Shown in pieces: positions 1 through 12,167 of a stretch of DNA of 64,000 bases. Position 1 is the first letter of the stretch. Each line of letters begins with the position of its first letter. Made by a program: the position numbers and the translations under genes. Location: positions 33,629,598-33,693,597 of the forward strand of contig NC_030385.2 of assembly GCF_001625215.2 (NCBI RefSeq), written 5' to 3'. This DNA is from Daucus carota subsp. sativus (lineage: Eukaryota > Streptophyta > Magnoliopsida > Apiales > Apiaceae). The notes under the pieces are model-generated. The model saw only the letters and a list, made by a program, of their open reading frames with translations. It was not told the DNA's origin and ran no database searches.

Positions 1-302
1 CCATTTTAGCATACCAGTCACATGGAAATGAAATTGCAGCTTACATTTGTTAGTTGGCCTTGATAATGCCATACGGGAAAGGGCTAGTGGCGCAGTTTGT
101 TGCTCACTTGCCTTACATTTCGGTGTAATCATTCGATGAATTTATTGATACTGACACCAAAAGAGACAATGACATATTAATATGTTGCATATAAAAGACA
201 GATTATATTAATTACTTGCTGGCTTTTGGATATTTGGTAAAAGGGTTACATGTATTCTCTCATTCAGTATAAAAGGGTTATGAGAAATGATCATTGTTTA
301 TC

Positions 303-886
303 TCATGTCAACTTTGATGAACAAGGTTCCAACAGTTTTACTATAGGAGAAATGCCAGCAAGCAAAGGAATTTTCATGCCACCTGTAAATTCTTGATTTT
401 CTGAGAGATCGGCATCATAATTCTCAACAAAAGGCTTCCATTCAAAACAAAAAACCAGATTAGCTACAAGCAATTCCAAGTGAAGCAATGCCCATATTGC
501 CATTGTCTAGCCAGGACATATCTTCCTCCCCGCGCCAAAAGGCATCATTTTTATCTCTTAACTACATGTTATATCAAATCCCACTCCTCTTCTAAGTGAA
601 TTCAAGAATCTTTTGGCCTGAACTCCATAGGATCTTTCAAGAAAAAGTGCATGGTGAGCAGAAGAGTGGTTAGCAATGTAGAGTACAGGAAGTATGGCTA
701 TTTTAATTTGAGGGTGAAAATGGGTCCATACTTGAGCTTGATTGGAATAAGATTGATGTAGCCATATGAAGCTTCCAATGAAGAATTCTGGTTGGTCCAG
801 GCAGGAGTTTCTTAGTTGTGCCTAAAGATTGGAAGATGGATTTGATGAGTGCTGATTTGATGACACAGTGATTATCAACGATGTCT
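303..886 (-). pseudogene. Cytochrome P450 (CYP89-like) pseudogene, internally deleted
   Basis: The minus strand shows two ends of a CYP89-type P450 joined without the middle. From about 886 to 640 it reads an N-terminal piece in shifting frames: a KKLLPGP proline hinge, then IGSFIWL, KYGPIFTLKLK and a VLYIANHSSAHHAL segment. Around 640-600 this runs straight into the C-terminal region: DPMEF.PKRF, GFDIT, then the heme-binding PFGAGRKICPG near 545-512. An in-frame TAG follows ICPG, after which the frame continues as LHLELLVANLVFCFEW and ends at 303. Roughly 300-350 residues, including the oxygen-binding and ExxR helices, are missing, and there are at least two frameshifts and two stops. It cannot encode an active enzyme. 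The family call rests on remembered CYP89A motifs; the P450 call is firm, the subfamily likely. Confidence 0.8.
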
Positions 887-1555
887 CCATATATGTTTGT
901 GTAATTTGTTGGACTGCAATGATTTGCTTAAGTAGATGTAGAATAGATATAAAATAGATGTCTTCCGTTACCATGCAGTACAAGATTATCTCTTAAAATG
1001 CTAGATCGTCTATTATTTTGTTAAGATTAAAATAACAAACGATTTCTCTAAATTATTCGTCATAAAACATTTTTAGGTTCATAGTGCATTTCAAAACTTA
1101 GATATAATTAGGGGGTATTTTGAATTATAATATAAGAAAATAATGTGTTTATTCAGTTTTATAATATAAAAAAAATAATATTTTTGATGTGGTTTTATAC
1201 TAAGTATGTAGAGTGTTTTTTTCTTTTAAAAAGAGCTCACAAACTGTGATCTGGAAAAGTTATTTATTATATATAATTTTTTATTTTATGATCTCCAAAA
1301 CTGATAACAAACATATGAATTATTTTGATTATATGATTTATATAGTCATACAGGATCCATTATTGTCAACCAGAATTTGAGAAGAAAAAAAATTAATACA
1401 TAACTTTTTAGATACGTGGTATTTTAGTATATATAAACACAAATAAAAATCAAAAGCTAAAACAAAGAAAATGTAAAAATAGCGATTATATATAAGAAAG
1501 TGGGACAAAACAAAGCAAGCTCCGATTTTGACTAGCACAATCAATCCTCCTTTCT
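887..1555. other. AT-rich intergenic stretch
   Basis: No convincing gene, RNA or repeat seen. It should hold the promoter of the downstream COX5C gene, but I could not single out a TATA box with confidence. Confidence 0.4.
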
Positions 1556-1559
1556 GTTT

Positions 1560-1609
1560 TTCATTTGCGGTCGCGACGCTCACGGCTAGGGTTTGCTTTT
1601 CCTCTCCAA
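1560..1609 (+). other. COX5C: Probable 5' leader exon of COX5C
   Basis: Non-coding exon inferred ahead of the COX5C coding exon. It includes CTAGGGTTT at 1586-1594 (telo-box type), common near the start sites of plant genes for mitochondrial and ribosomal proteins. The proposed donor is AAG|GTCAAT at about 1609/1610; it is weak and other donors within the next 200 bases are possible. The acceptor TTTACAG ends at 3185. Known COX5c genes in Arabidopsis have a leader intron, which supports the model. Confidence 0.4.
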
Positions 1610-3205
1610 GGTCAATTCAGTTTCTCTTATCCCCTTGATTTCAACTCAATTTCATCGTCATCTTCTATTACTGCTCATGCTCTACTCTGATTCTGCAATT
1701 AGTTTTTCTTTATATATTAATTTCTCTGTTCCCTCTCGTTTATGCTCACACACACACACTCGATTCATTGCTAAGATTCTTCTTGCCCTAATTATATACG
1801 TGTGTATGTATACTCGAGTTTAGCGTTTCCAGATTTACTTTTGGGATCATTATTTTAGAGTTTGTATCTGGATCGATTCAAATTTATTTGGAATCTTCAT
1901 GATGGCCTTTTGATATATGTATGTATATTCATGTGCGTCTTTTGCTGAAACCTGATCTAGCCGTTAACAAGTTTAATTGGTGCTCTGTAGTTTATTCGTT
2001 TCTCGGGAATTTTAATTTTTTTTTTGGAAGTAAAATGATTTGTGTTTTCACGAGTTGTTCTATAGATTATACTGGATTGGTTCTTGGATGGTTATTTTGG
2101 GGGACCGTGACCTCATAGCCGGATGTTTTTCTATAGCGGGTCCTATGTATCTTAGCCTTATTTTCACTGTTGTAATTCTTTTTTGTTTACCAGTGTATCA
2201 TTTATTGACCTATTCAGATAGCATTTGAATTTTAGACTAGAAAGCTTGGATTCTTCGCTCATCCACCTCACCTCGCACTCGATTCTTGGGGATTCTTGGG
2301 TGCTCAGGGATTCTTAGGGATCCTTGTTAATGATTAATCCAATGATTAGTTAAAAACTCTATCACTCAACTAACTTATAATGTAATAATTGTGTTATGAA
2401 ATAATTATATTGTAAATTGTTAAGGGTTTTGAACTTATTTTTTTGATTATTTGGTTTAAATATACATGTAACTCTTGAAATACATGCATTATATATATAT
2501 TTTTAATATATTAATATTTATTATACCCGCTATGTTTTTAAAATTGCCGAATTTTCGTATCCCCGTACCGGGCACTCCCGCACCCTCACTCATGCTTCCT
2601 AGAATTTTTAGACTATGTTTTTCGGTTGTATGTTGGCCCTTAGGTGAAATGTATGCATGTATTGAATCAACTTTGTAGAGTGTGGGGTTTTTTGTAACTG
2701 TTATCCAGCAGATAGCAAATGTTAGATTTTAGAGTGGGTTTATGAATATTGTGTGCGTATGTTGAACTTGTTTGTTCATTCTTACTTCCGTTTATATGGC
2801 ACCGATGTTGCGATTTGTTGTGTAAGGCCATCATATTTTGTAAGAGGGGCCAGAGAGCGCAATAATCCTAGTACGTTATGTTGAAGGTGTGACTCTGTCA
2901 TGTGATGCTTTGTTGTACTTCATCATTAAGTTTCTCCTGCATGCCTTTGTGCCCTATGAAGAAGGATTAGCTGATACCCTTGTTATTTTATGGTTCAGTT
3001 TTGTAATCAAGATCTTGAGAATATAATGCTACATCATAGACATCCAGTATTCATTTGTTCCAGTGTGTATAATTATTCACTTGTATCTACAAGCAGTTGG
3101 AGTATCACACTGCTCAGATGATGATGACTACTTTGGTGCTCGGAATGTGATGAATAATGTAAGGTATTGGTTCCTGTGTTTACAGGTTTCTTATTGTGAA
3201 GTAAG

Positions 3206-3397
3206 ATGGCAGGTGGCAGGGTTGCTCACGCCACTTTGACAGGACCAAGTGTGGTGAAGGAGATAGTTATTGCAACTGTGCTTGGAATGTGTGCAGGTGG
3301 TTTATGGAAGATGCATCACTGGAATGAGCAGAAGAAAACCAGAACTTTCTACGACCTGCTTGAGAAGGGCAAGATCGGTGTGGTTGTTGAAGAATGA
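3206..3397 (+). CDS. COX5C: Cytochrome c oxidase subunit 5C (COX Vc)
   Basis: A complete 63-residue single-exon reading frame for a small nuclear-encoded subunit of mitochondrial complex IV. The protein keeps the family features: an N-terminal MAGGRVAHATLTGPSVVKE, one membrane span (about residues 20-36, IVIATVLGMCAGGLW), then the conserved KMHHWNEQKKTRTFYDLLE and a short acidic end. The length matches plant COX5C (63-64 residues). There is no cleavable presequence, as usual for this subunit. The ATG lies 20 bases into an exon that begins at 3186 after a TTTACAG acceptor, so the 5' UTR is split by an intron of about 1.58 kb. In Arabidopsis such leader introns are known to raise COX5c expression; whether this one does is inference. 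The identification is very secure. Confidence 0.96.
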   Translation: MAGGRVAHATLTGPSVVKEIVIATVLGMCAGGLWKMHHWNEQKKTRTFYDLLEKGKIGVVVEE

Positions 3398-3792
3398 ACA
3401 CCTGACAACTGCATATATTGATTGGAACATTGCCTTGACCAAGTCATTAGCATATTGTCATTGAGATTGAAAAAATAAATTTATTGTATGTTACTTGCGA
3501 GGTTTTCTTAATATTTGTGTGATCTTGAAGACTTTGTACAATGTTGCCATTGTGATACCATACTACATTATCTTTGATGAAAATGATAACCAGTTATTTT
3601 ACTATTAACAGCATCGTTGATCAGCTTAAGGTTTTAAGATTTATTTATAGTATGACAATAGCTGCTATTCTTCTGTGCACCATAACCTCACTTTCTGAAT
3701 ATTTAAACTAGTAAGATGTGACCATTTTGATGCCTTTTTCTTCTCGAAGGCCAGAAGGCAGAGGGTATCTAAAAGCTGCAGAAGGTGGGTAT

Positions 3793-3947
3793 GTGCGTTG
3801 TGCATCTGGTGATTAATACTTGACAATGACGACTACGAGCAGCGAAATAAAATGGGTGTTGGCTTTTTGGTGCGTTGTGCATCTGGTGATTAATACTTGA
3901 CAATGACGACTACGAGCAGCGAAATAAAATGGGTGTTGGCTTTTTGG
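3793..3947. repeat. Perfect 77 bp tandem duplication
   Basis: Two head-to-tail copies with the second beginning at 3871. No mismatch was seen between copies, so the duplication is recent or an assembly artefact. It lies downstream of COX5C in non-coding sequence. Confidence 0.9.
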
Positions 3948-5596
3948 GCATCATTTGCGTTGTAAGGAGTTGAAAGAGCAAATCGTTGATAAATGATCAT
4001 TAGGAATCATGAGTTTGCAAACGGGAGGGAGTTTGCAATGCTGCTCAATCTAAAGGAGGAAGGGAGCTCGTAATAAAGTAGGCTTTAGTTAGAGACTTGT
4101 CCGCTTTAAAGCACCTGCGGGCTGTGGCACATAAAAATGATGTTCACTCTCATCTTGAAAAGACAAAGTCTTCAAGGGTCAAAAGGGCCTACATGTGCAT
4201 TTTGCTGACTCTATTTGACTGCCCTCTAAAAACAAAAATTTGCTTAATCCCGGCAGGGAATAGACTGACGAAGAAAGCCGTGTATGCCCAACTTTCCGCA
4301 GAAGGTGGTCAGCAGGTTTTTATGAATCTCATTTACAAAATAGAGGCCACTAAAGAGGAGGCAGACAATAGTCATGGAAGTTCCATTCTAATTGATTAAG
4401 ACACAACCTACCAACTCCATACGATGCTGTCACTTTACGGGTTCAATGCAAAAACATGGCCATTTAGCCAAGACCATGCTCTATACTGCCTTATCTTTCC
4501 GTAAAAGATTCAAGACAGCCCATAAAAAGTGTTCTACAAAATGCACATCAGCAACTATACCTATAACTATTGGTACTCATTGTTTTAAAGTTCTAATAAT
4601 TACTTCAGGACTGAAAACAGAGTTCTGGTCTATCAAATGGCACTGCTCAAGATTTTCCTAAAGCCTTCAGTACCTTCTAGTATCCAAACAGTTGCCCAAC
4701 TAAGATATGACCATCTTTAAATTCATGTATGTGAAAGAAACAATATCCATCATCAGATGTTACAAATCTTGTAAGAGAAAACGTTTTTGTGATGTAAAAG
4801 CCTGGCAGATATGGTCAGGCTCTTGTATCAAATGTCTATTTGTATACTTTCTTTCCCTTTAGTTTTATTACCGAACATAGCAAAGAAATGGTCTTGGAGA
4901 TATTTGCCTTATTTTAGATTTCATGCCTGAGGATGATCATCGGGAAAATTTTGTACGGTCATGATACTCTTTCCTGAACCCATATGACGATGCACTACAC
5001 TCTACAGATGCAGCTTTGCTCCAAGTCACCGTAAATCTGTGAAATACAGTAAAATGAGATAAGAAAGACATCTATTTTCTAATTCTAAAGTCAATGCATG
5101 AGCGGAATAACATGCACTTTCTGTGGTGAAACAGATGCATAATGTCTATTTGAGGATTGGAAACAAATGCATAAATGTCTGTTTGAGGACTGCTAGGCTT
5201 TATTCATTTTCTGCTCTTTTTAAAAGTACAAGGGTAATGTTGCAGTGGCGAACAAATAGATTTATGACACATTAACTCAAGCTGCTCATCTATGTAAAGA
5301 TAATTTTGTCAAAATTTTTGCATATTTCATGATACCTATAAACCTCATACAATAGTCATCAACCATTCTTTAATTTTCTCATTTTAATTTAGGCACTTCT
5401 ATCTAAAGGTGCTTCTTAACCTCGTTATCTCTGTCCTCTGATCTTTCTTCCTTTCATATCCAAAAGTTTCTTCATATTCTTCATTCTGCTGCGTTCTCTT
5501 TGCCCAAGATCAAATTTCACCTAAATATTTGATTGTGCAACCTAGCTTCACTTTCATAGTTTCATGGCACCATACAGTGGACCAACAAAAATCCAG

Positions 5597-5619
5597 CCCC
5601 CCCCCCCCCCCCCCCCCCC
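5597..5619. repeat. Poly-C tract (23 C)
   Basis: An uninterrupted run of 23 C in an AT-rich background, in the intergenic space 3' of CGEP. Confidence 0.95.
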
Positions 5620-5952
5620 GTCTCCCCACATCAGATTTTATCACGAGTTCATTACTACAATGCAGTGGCCTAAGGGCTGAGGACCTCAACTGCAATATGG
5701 CCCAGGAGCTTGACATGACGGCATCCTATGGCATGTTTTGCTCAGTAGTTCATTACCAAGTACTCTGAACATATGAGAGGATGCTATTAAACTGCTATAT
5801 GGCTTAGGAGCTTGACACAATACTACAATAGCATCCTTTAGTGGTTCATTACCAAGTAATTTAACATATGAGAGAATGCCATTTTATTAATGTTTACTAC
5901 TTTACTTTTAGTCCAATGCAAGTAGACAACAGATATAACTGGACGATTGATG

Positions 5953-8900
5953 TTACCATAGTGATGATCTTCTGATCAACTGAAATGTATCAAATTCAAG
6001 AAGTTCAAGCTCCTGCACTCCTCCACCAGCAGCAACTGCTTTGTTCTCCGAATCTGTGGATTCTTTGCCTGCATCTTTACTTAAATCAGAATCTACATTT
6101 GCATCAGAAGTGTTTAAAACACAATATTTCTGAAGCCATCTATCAGACTCCCAGAGGACATGCATAATGCTCTCTCGTGCTGCATAACCATGGCTTTCAA
6201 AAGGTAGAATCACCAAGCGGCAGAGTGCCCCATGACCTTTTAGAGCAGTGAAGAAACGATCTGACTGCATAGTGACATGAAAATAGCAAATTAGAGCATT
6301 CCCCCGAAACCTAGGCCACTTAAATATGTGAAGGCAGTTGCAAACTGAAGACAAACTGTAGCACATGCTGACACTAGGATCATAGTTGTGACCAGGTACT
6401 GGCAAAGTAATACAAATTAAGTCCTAAAATTATACAAAGTAATACAATTGAAGACCTAAACAAGAGTTCACTGTATTACCTGCATAGTTAGAGTTCCTGA
6501 ATTATTGTCTTCTTCTCCATGGATAAGTAGGATAGGCTTCTTTATCTTGTTAGCCGACATGAATGGGCTCATTTCGACATAAACTGAAGTGGCTTCCCAA
6601 AGTGTCCTATCCTCATTCTACATGAACAACAACAGTCAATTACAGGAAAATGGAACCAGACTAAGGCAAACAGTAATAGAAAGTCGAATATACTATCATG
6701 GGATTAGTATCCTGCCACAAGCAGTTCATTACTCTTCTCCCTGCCAAATATCGATATGCATTTTTATAATTTTCTTTAAAAGATGCACGTGCACAACTTA
6801 ATACCCCAAAGGGGTCAAATTGTGCTTATATTTTACGGCTTTACACCCAAAATATAATGCTAAGGTTTTGTTGATTAATGAACATCATGATAGACCTTCG
6901 AATATTTAATGTATGAAATGAAAGAACTAATTGATAATAAGACAGGAATATCTAATGCACTGACTGACTACCAAATCATATCCGCTGCAATGTAGGAATA
7001 ATATTAACGTCCTTCTCTAAATTTTGGTTAGAATATAGTCTTGCTAATATGCACAGTGTCACAAAAACTACTGAAATGGTCAAAGAATGAGTTGCCCTAA
7101 AAGGGAGGATGGTAATTCATATTTAGTTTTAATTGTAATATGTATAGCTGTCAAATTTTAAATAGATCATAATATCATTGTTGTGGTAGGAGTACGATTC
7201 TTATAACTTTAGATCTGTGGCCACTGCTTGATTTATATCTGACAGAGCAATATAAAATTGAAAGGAATGACAACAATAAGCCTTTGATGTCTATATTTCC
7301 CTCCTGACTACAAATATACCTGAAACCCAAAAGGAGTAAGTGTTCTGTTATAGGCTCCAGAGCGAGCAATTCCACAACAGAAAAGATGAGGGGCATGTGC
7401 CAGGAGGTTTGCAGTCATAAATGCACCATAGGAATGACCTCCAACAGCAATTTTGTTTGGATGAGCCACCTACCCAAAGTGTGGCACTAAATTAGTACGT
7501 CTTTCTGATGAAATAGAGAAATTACTTTTGAAGAACTGAGAGCTCACCCCACGGCGTATAACTTCTTCCACCGCAGCCTCAGCACTTGCAACTAGCTGCT
7601 CCACGTACCTGGTGCACACATAATTTTGATATAAAAAAATAAGAAAAATCCCAAGGCTCAAGAGGAAGCTAAATCATGAAAAATAACCCCCCCTCCCACA
7701 CAAATGGATAATATATTGGTATTTCCCCCCTTCAAAAACAAAGTGAGGTGAATAGATGATACACTTTCACTAATCAGCCACCTGTGTTTCAATAGTTTAT
7801 AAAAAGGGCACTGATCACGCTGTCACTGTTAACCTGTTCTTATTTACTGCATAGTATCATTAGTTATTATGCGTCCATCAAGTTAATACTTTAAATGATC
7901 ACATACAAATCCATGTCAAAGGATTTTATTTAAGAGGAAATCCCAAAAAAACAAAGATGGCTGTAACAAAACAAATAAAGAATGAAGATCAAATATATGG
8001 AGCTCATTTTTGCCTTGCAAAAAGTAAACATGAATTTATATATAACTGGAACATGTGAATGTAAAGAGAGAATGTTTTTTTACATACTTATCGTTTGCCT
8101 CTTCTTTACCCTCGCCAATGATAGGGATTGTTGGTCCAGACAAAATGGCAAACCTGTAAGACTTAGATCAATCAATATTTGTCCAAAACATATATTGCAC
8201 GTGAGGATAGAATACAAGATAAAGGGCATTCACAAAGATGACTTATTTAAAGACATAGATATATTGGGAGATGGTAAAAGTAAGTTGCATACCCTCTTGC
8301 AAGCCAAAGCAGGGCCGATGTTGAACCTATGCCAGAAAACTCATTAGGAGAACCACGAACTTGGCTTGCAGCCTCTTTGCTTTTAAATTCGCCAGGGTAT
8401 GACCATACAAGACATGGAAGAGGTCCATCTCTTGCAGGATCATATCCGGGTGGAAGGTACAAGGTCGCAGTAAGTTGCACTCCATCCTTCCTCTGGTACC
8501 TAATCATCTCTTTCTGCAGCGATGCTAACTGAGGGTATGGATGGGGGAAATTTGTAATTTGAATCGGCTTCTTTTCTGGCCATCTCTGTAAGTAATATTG
8601 GGTGTTTTCTGTTTTAGATTCTTTAGAAGTCAGTATCTTTAACTTGTTTAAGTTAATATCCCCTTCATCTTGATCAGACATTAATGCAACAACAGTCTCA
8701 TAATATTTTTCTTTTGTGCTCTCCCATATTCGTTGTTTGCTTCCTGTATTTCTGTAATTGAATGTGTAAGATTACTGTTCCATTTTTAGAATTGTTAACA
8801 ATGTAATAATAATCACATACTTACATGTTGAACAAGTCCAGGAACGGGATGTTTCCTTCTGGTGTCGCACCATTTCCATTAAGCAAAACGTATGTGCCAT

Positions 8901-9369
8901 CATCACCTTCCTTCTTTAGTTTTGCAATCACATAAGTCCCAACGCGTGTTCTCCGGAACATAGGAGATCCTGGATCAGAATACACATCCTCTGAAGACCT
9001 ATCGAACAGTATGCGTGGACTCGTATCATCATTTCCAGGAGACAGAACCCAAGTTCTTATTTGCCGAGTTTTGTACCATGATTCATAAACTAGAGCGAGT
9101 GAATCATCACACCAAGAGATCCCTCTGAAAGGTTTACAGGTCTCACACATTATACTGATTATTGCTTTAACAAGTAAAAAACTAGCAAGATACTGTTACA
9201 TTGCTATAGAATCCTGGCAGAAATGTGAATTACACATTATACTAACTCAATTTTGTTTTGACACTTATTTCCGCTGTCGAGAGCAAACACAATAGTGTGT
9301 GCACACGAACTCACACATACACCCACACAAACACACATACACCCACACACACACACACACACACACATA

Positions 9370-9410
<41 letters not shown>

Positions 9411-12124
9411 CAATGCATACCCATAGCGAAGATCAAGTTTGTGCATAATCGATGGCTTTTCACCTTGAAGGGGCTCAGCAGGTTCTGAATAGATTATATC
9501 ACGAGGAGACACTTCCACTTTAGCATCGCCGCCATCTTGTGTTTCCACCCTATCAATGATTTACAACACATAAACGACTACAAGTGCAGGCAAAGAAGGC
9601 ATGTAAATAAGGGTGTTACATACAAGCTTATTACGGCGCCGAGTCGAGCCTCGGCGCCCGGATACCTTGGAATCGACTAGTCGACGAGTCGCCCGACTAG
9701 TCGTAAAAAGTCGACAAGTCATTCATATACATATTTTTACTAGATTTAATATATAAAATATAGTTGAACACACATCAGTTCATAGTTTGAATCAAAAGTA
9801 AAAGATAATAAGCAACAGGGAGATGTATACAACGTAGCAGATTGTTAGTTCACATATAAATTGAAGCCAGAAAGTGGTGATAGGAAAGAAATACTAATGT
9901 GAAGTTGAAATGATACAAAGATCAGGGAGACACTGATATGTTGAAAATAAGTCGCCAGACTAAATAAGTCGTTGCTTGACTTTTTCTATAAAACGACTTG
10001 TCGACTAGTCGTTGACTAGTCGACGACTAGTCGTCGACTAGATAACAATGGTTACATATTTAAGTAAACAACCACCACATAAAGATTGAGGTGAATTTCA
10101 GTTGCTTGCATAGTATAAGTGATAGGAAGAGTCATTCCTACTTCGGGAAACTCAAGACAACCTGAACTCCAAGTCAAACTTAGTAGTTTAATTATATACC
10201 GGCCTTAAATACTTCTTTCTAGCTAAGAGTTCTGGTGAGAATTTAGACTCATCTGGGGAGGTCAAAGTTTTGTATTAGCACAATTAAAAGTTTAGGTGAT
10301 TTGACTAGGCCTATGTTTCTTTCTCCATCTACTGATTGCAAGACAAGCTGGGGTGGGGTGTTTGTGGGAGTTGCACACATAATGGCGAGTCATCAGCAAG
10401 TTATGATACAAAAATGTGCAAAAGCACCCCCTCTTATTACTTTGCTTCCTTGCTAATTTCTATCTTGGCCTACTTACCTTAACTACTTGAATATAACATC
10501 ATAACGTTGTATAAAGAGCTCATAATACTATCTATAGATGATGCATAAAAATTCATGCCTGAACTCAAATTTAACACGGATGTTATTGAGACACATTCAT
10601 AGTCAAAAAGATGAATCTTACTTCTGAGGCAGAACAGTCCAACTCATAATAATGACTGCACTGTTTGGGTAAACTTATTATCTGAAAATAAGGTTTCATT
10701 CTTGGGAAAAAGTACACATTCACGTCTTATCTTTTTTCAGAAATATATATTAAGCAGGTGTTTAATGTTCGTTATTTAGTAAATATAAGTACTTAAAATA
10801 AGGACTTATTTCTGAAAAATAATGAAGTATATTCTCATTTAATAAAATATACACACAAACACATATATGTATGTATGTATGTAGCTTTTACAATTTTGTA
10901 CATTGTAAATGGACAAGATACAGGATATAGAGTGGTCATGACATCTACTGTTCTTCAAAACCCAAAAATGAAGTAGCAAATATAATAACCATTAAAAAGG
11001 AAAACATAGAGGCATAGATGTCCTACCAATAGAGTGTTGAAGGCTTATCTGCTCTCCAATTAAGTGAGCGCATTCCTTTGCGGACACTACTGGTTGTAAT
11101 AGGAATGTCCTCGGCAAGAGGAAGATCACAAATTTCTCTAACAAATTTACCGTCAGCTGTCCACAAATCAACCTTCTTAGGAAATCTTCCGCATGGAACA
11201 ATGTAAGAATAAGGTCTGTGAAATGATGAAATTAAAATGTATTTCCTGTCTGGAGAGGGATCTAATGATGTATATAGAGCTGGTGAACCAACTTCCTTCA
11301 CTGCACCATCTAGGGAAGCCAAAACAAGTTGTGACGTAGCATAATAATCAAACAAATCTTCATCATACTCATCTTTGAGCAGATCTTGGTAGGTTCTAAC
11401 TTGAACAACACTTCTCTGCTCATTAGCTTGAATCTTAGGGCCGAAAGGTACCAAAGGTTTCTTTGGTGGATTGCCACGTGATAAAGGGATGGTGCAAACC
11501 AAGAGAGTAGAATCATCCACCCATACAAAACTAAAATCAAGAAAAAAGACATTGTAAGTGTCAACATTGCAAGGTAGAAAAGCACTATGATTATATACAA
11601 CACCAGATACTATAGCATACTTGTCGAAAACTGCATTTAGACATATATCTGGAGACTGAAACAAAGGTCTAGCTTTTCCTGTTTCCACATCAGCAAACCA
11701 AACTCTGAGCTTACTGCCAACATCATCATCCTGTTGCATAAAATGCTTGTGAGAAAAGACAACTGAAGTAGGATTTTTATAAAGTGATAAGCTGTCTAAA
11801 TTCATTAGCATTTTTAAAAATAACTAGAAAGCAAAAATGTCAAGGTGAAATGTCAAAGAAGAAATGATGATCTCAAACCAGCAATTTAATTTCAGTAAGT
11901 CGTCGACTTTACCTCACCAGTTCGAATGCAGAATGATAAGTAACGGGCATCTGGCGACCTGGTTGACATAAGAGTAATAAAATTAGAGTACGGAAAATCT
12001 TTCACCATTACATCATAATAATAATTCCAGAAAAAGTCTTATAGTCCACTAAGACATCGGTGGATAAACATGAGACAGGTTTTCGACGGAAATTTTAGAA
12101 GAAAGTTAATAATACACACACACA

Positions 12125-12167
<43 letters not shown>

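Larger units (their letters stand above)
3398..5952. other. Intergenic region between COX5C and CGEP (convergent 3' ends)
   Basis: Holds the COX5C 3' UTR, a perfect 77 bp tandem duplication and a 23-base C run. An open stretch at about 4097-4399 lacks an ATG start and resembles nothing I know. No real gene is supported. Confidence 0.5.

Noticed and set aside
4097-4399. 100-codon open frame 3' of COX5C
   Set aside because: It begins with TTG, has no recognisable domain and lies in non-coding-looking sequence with no splice context.
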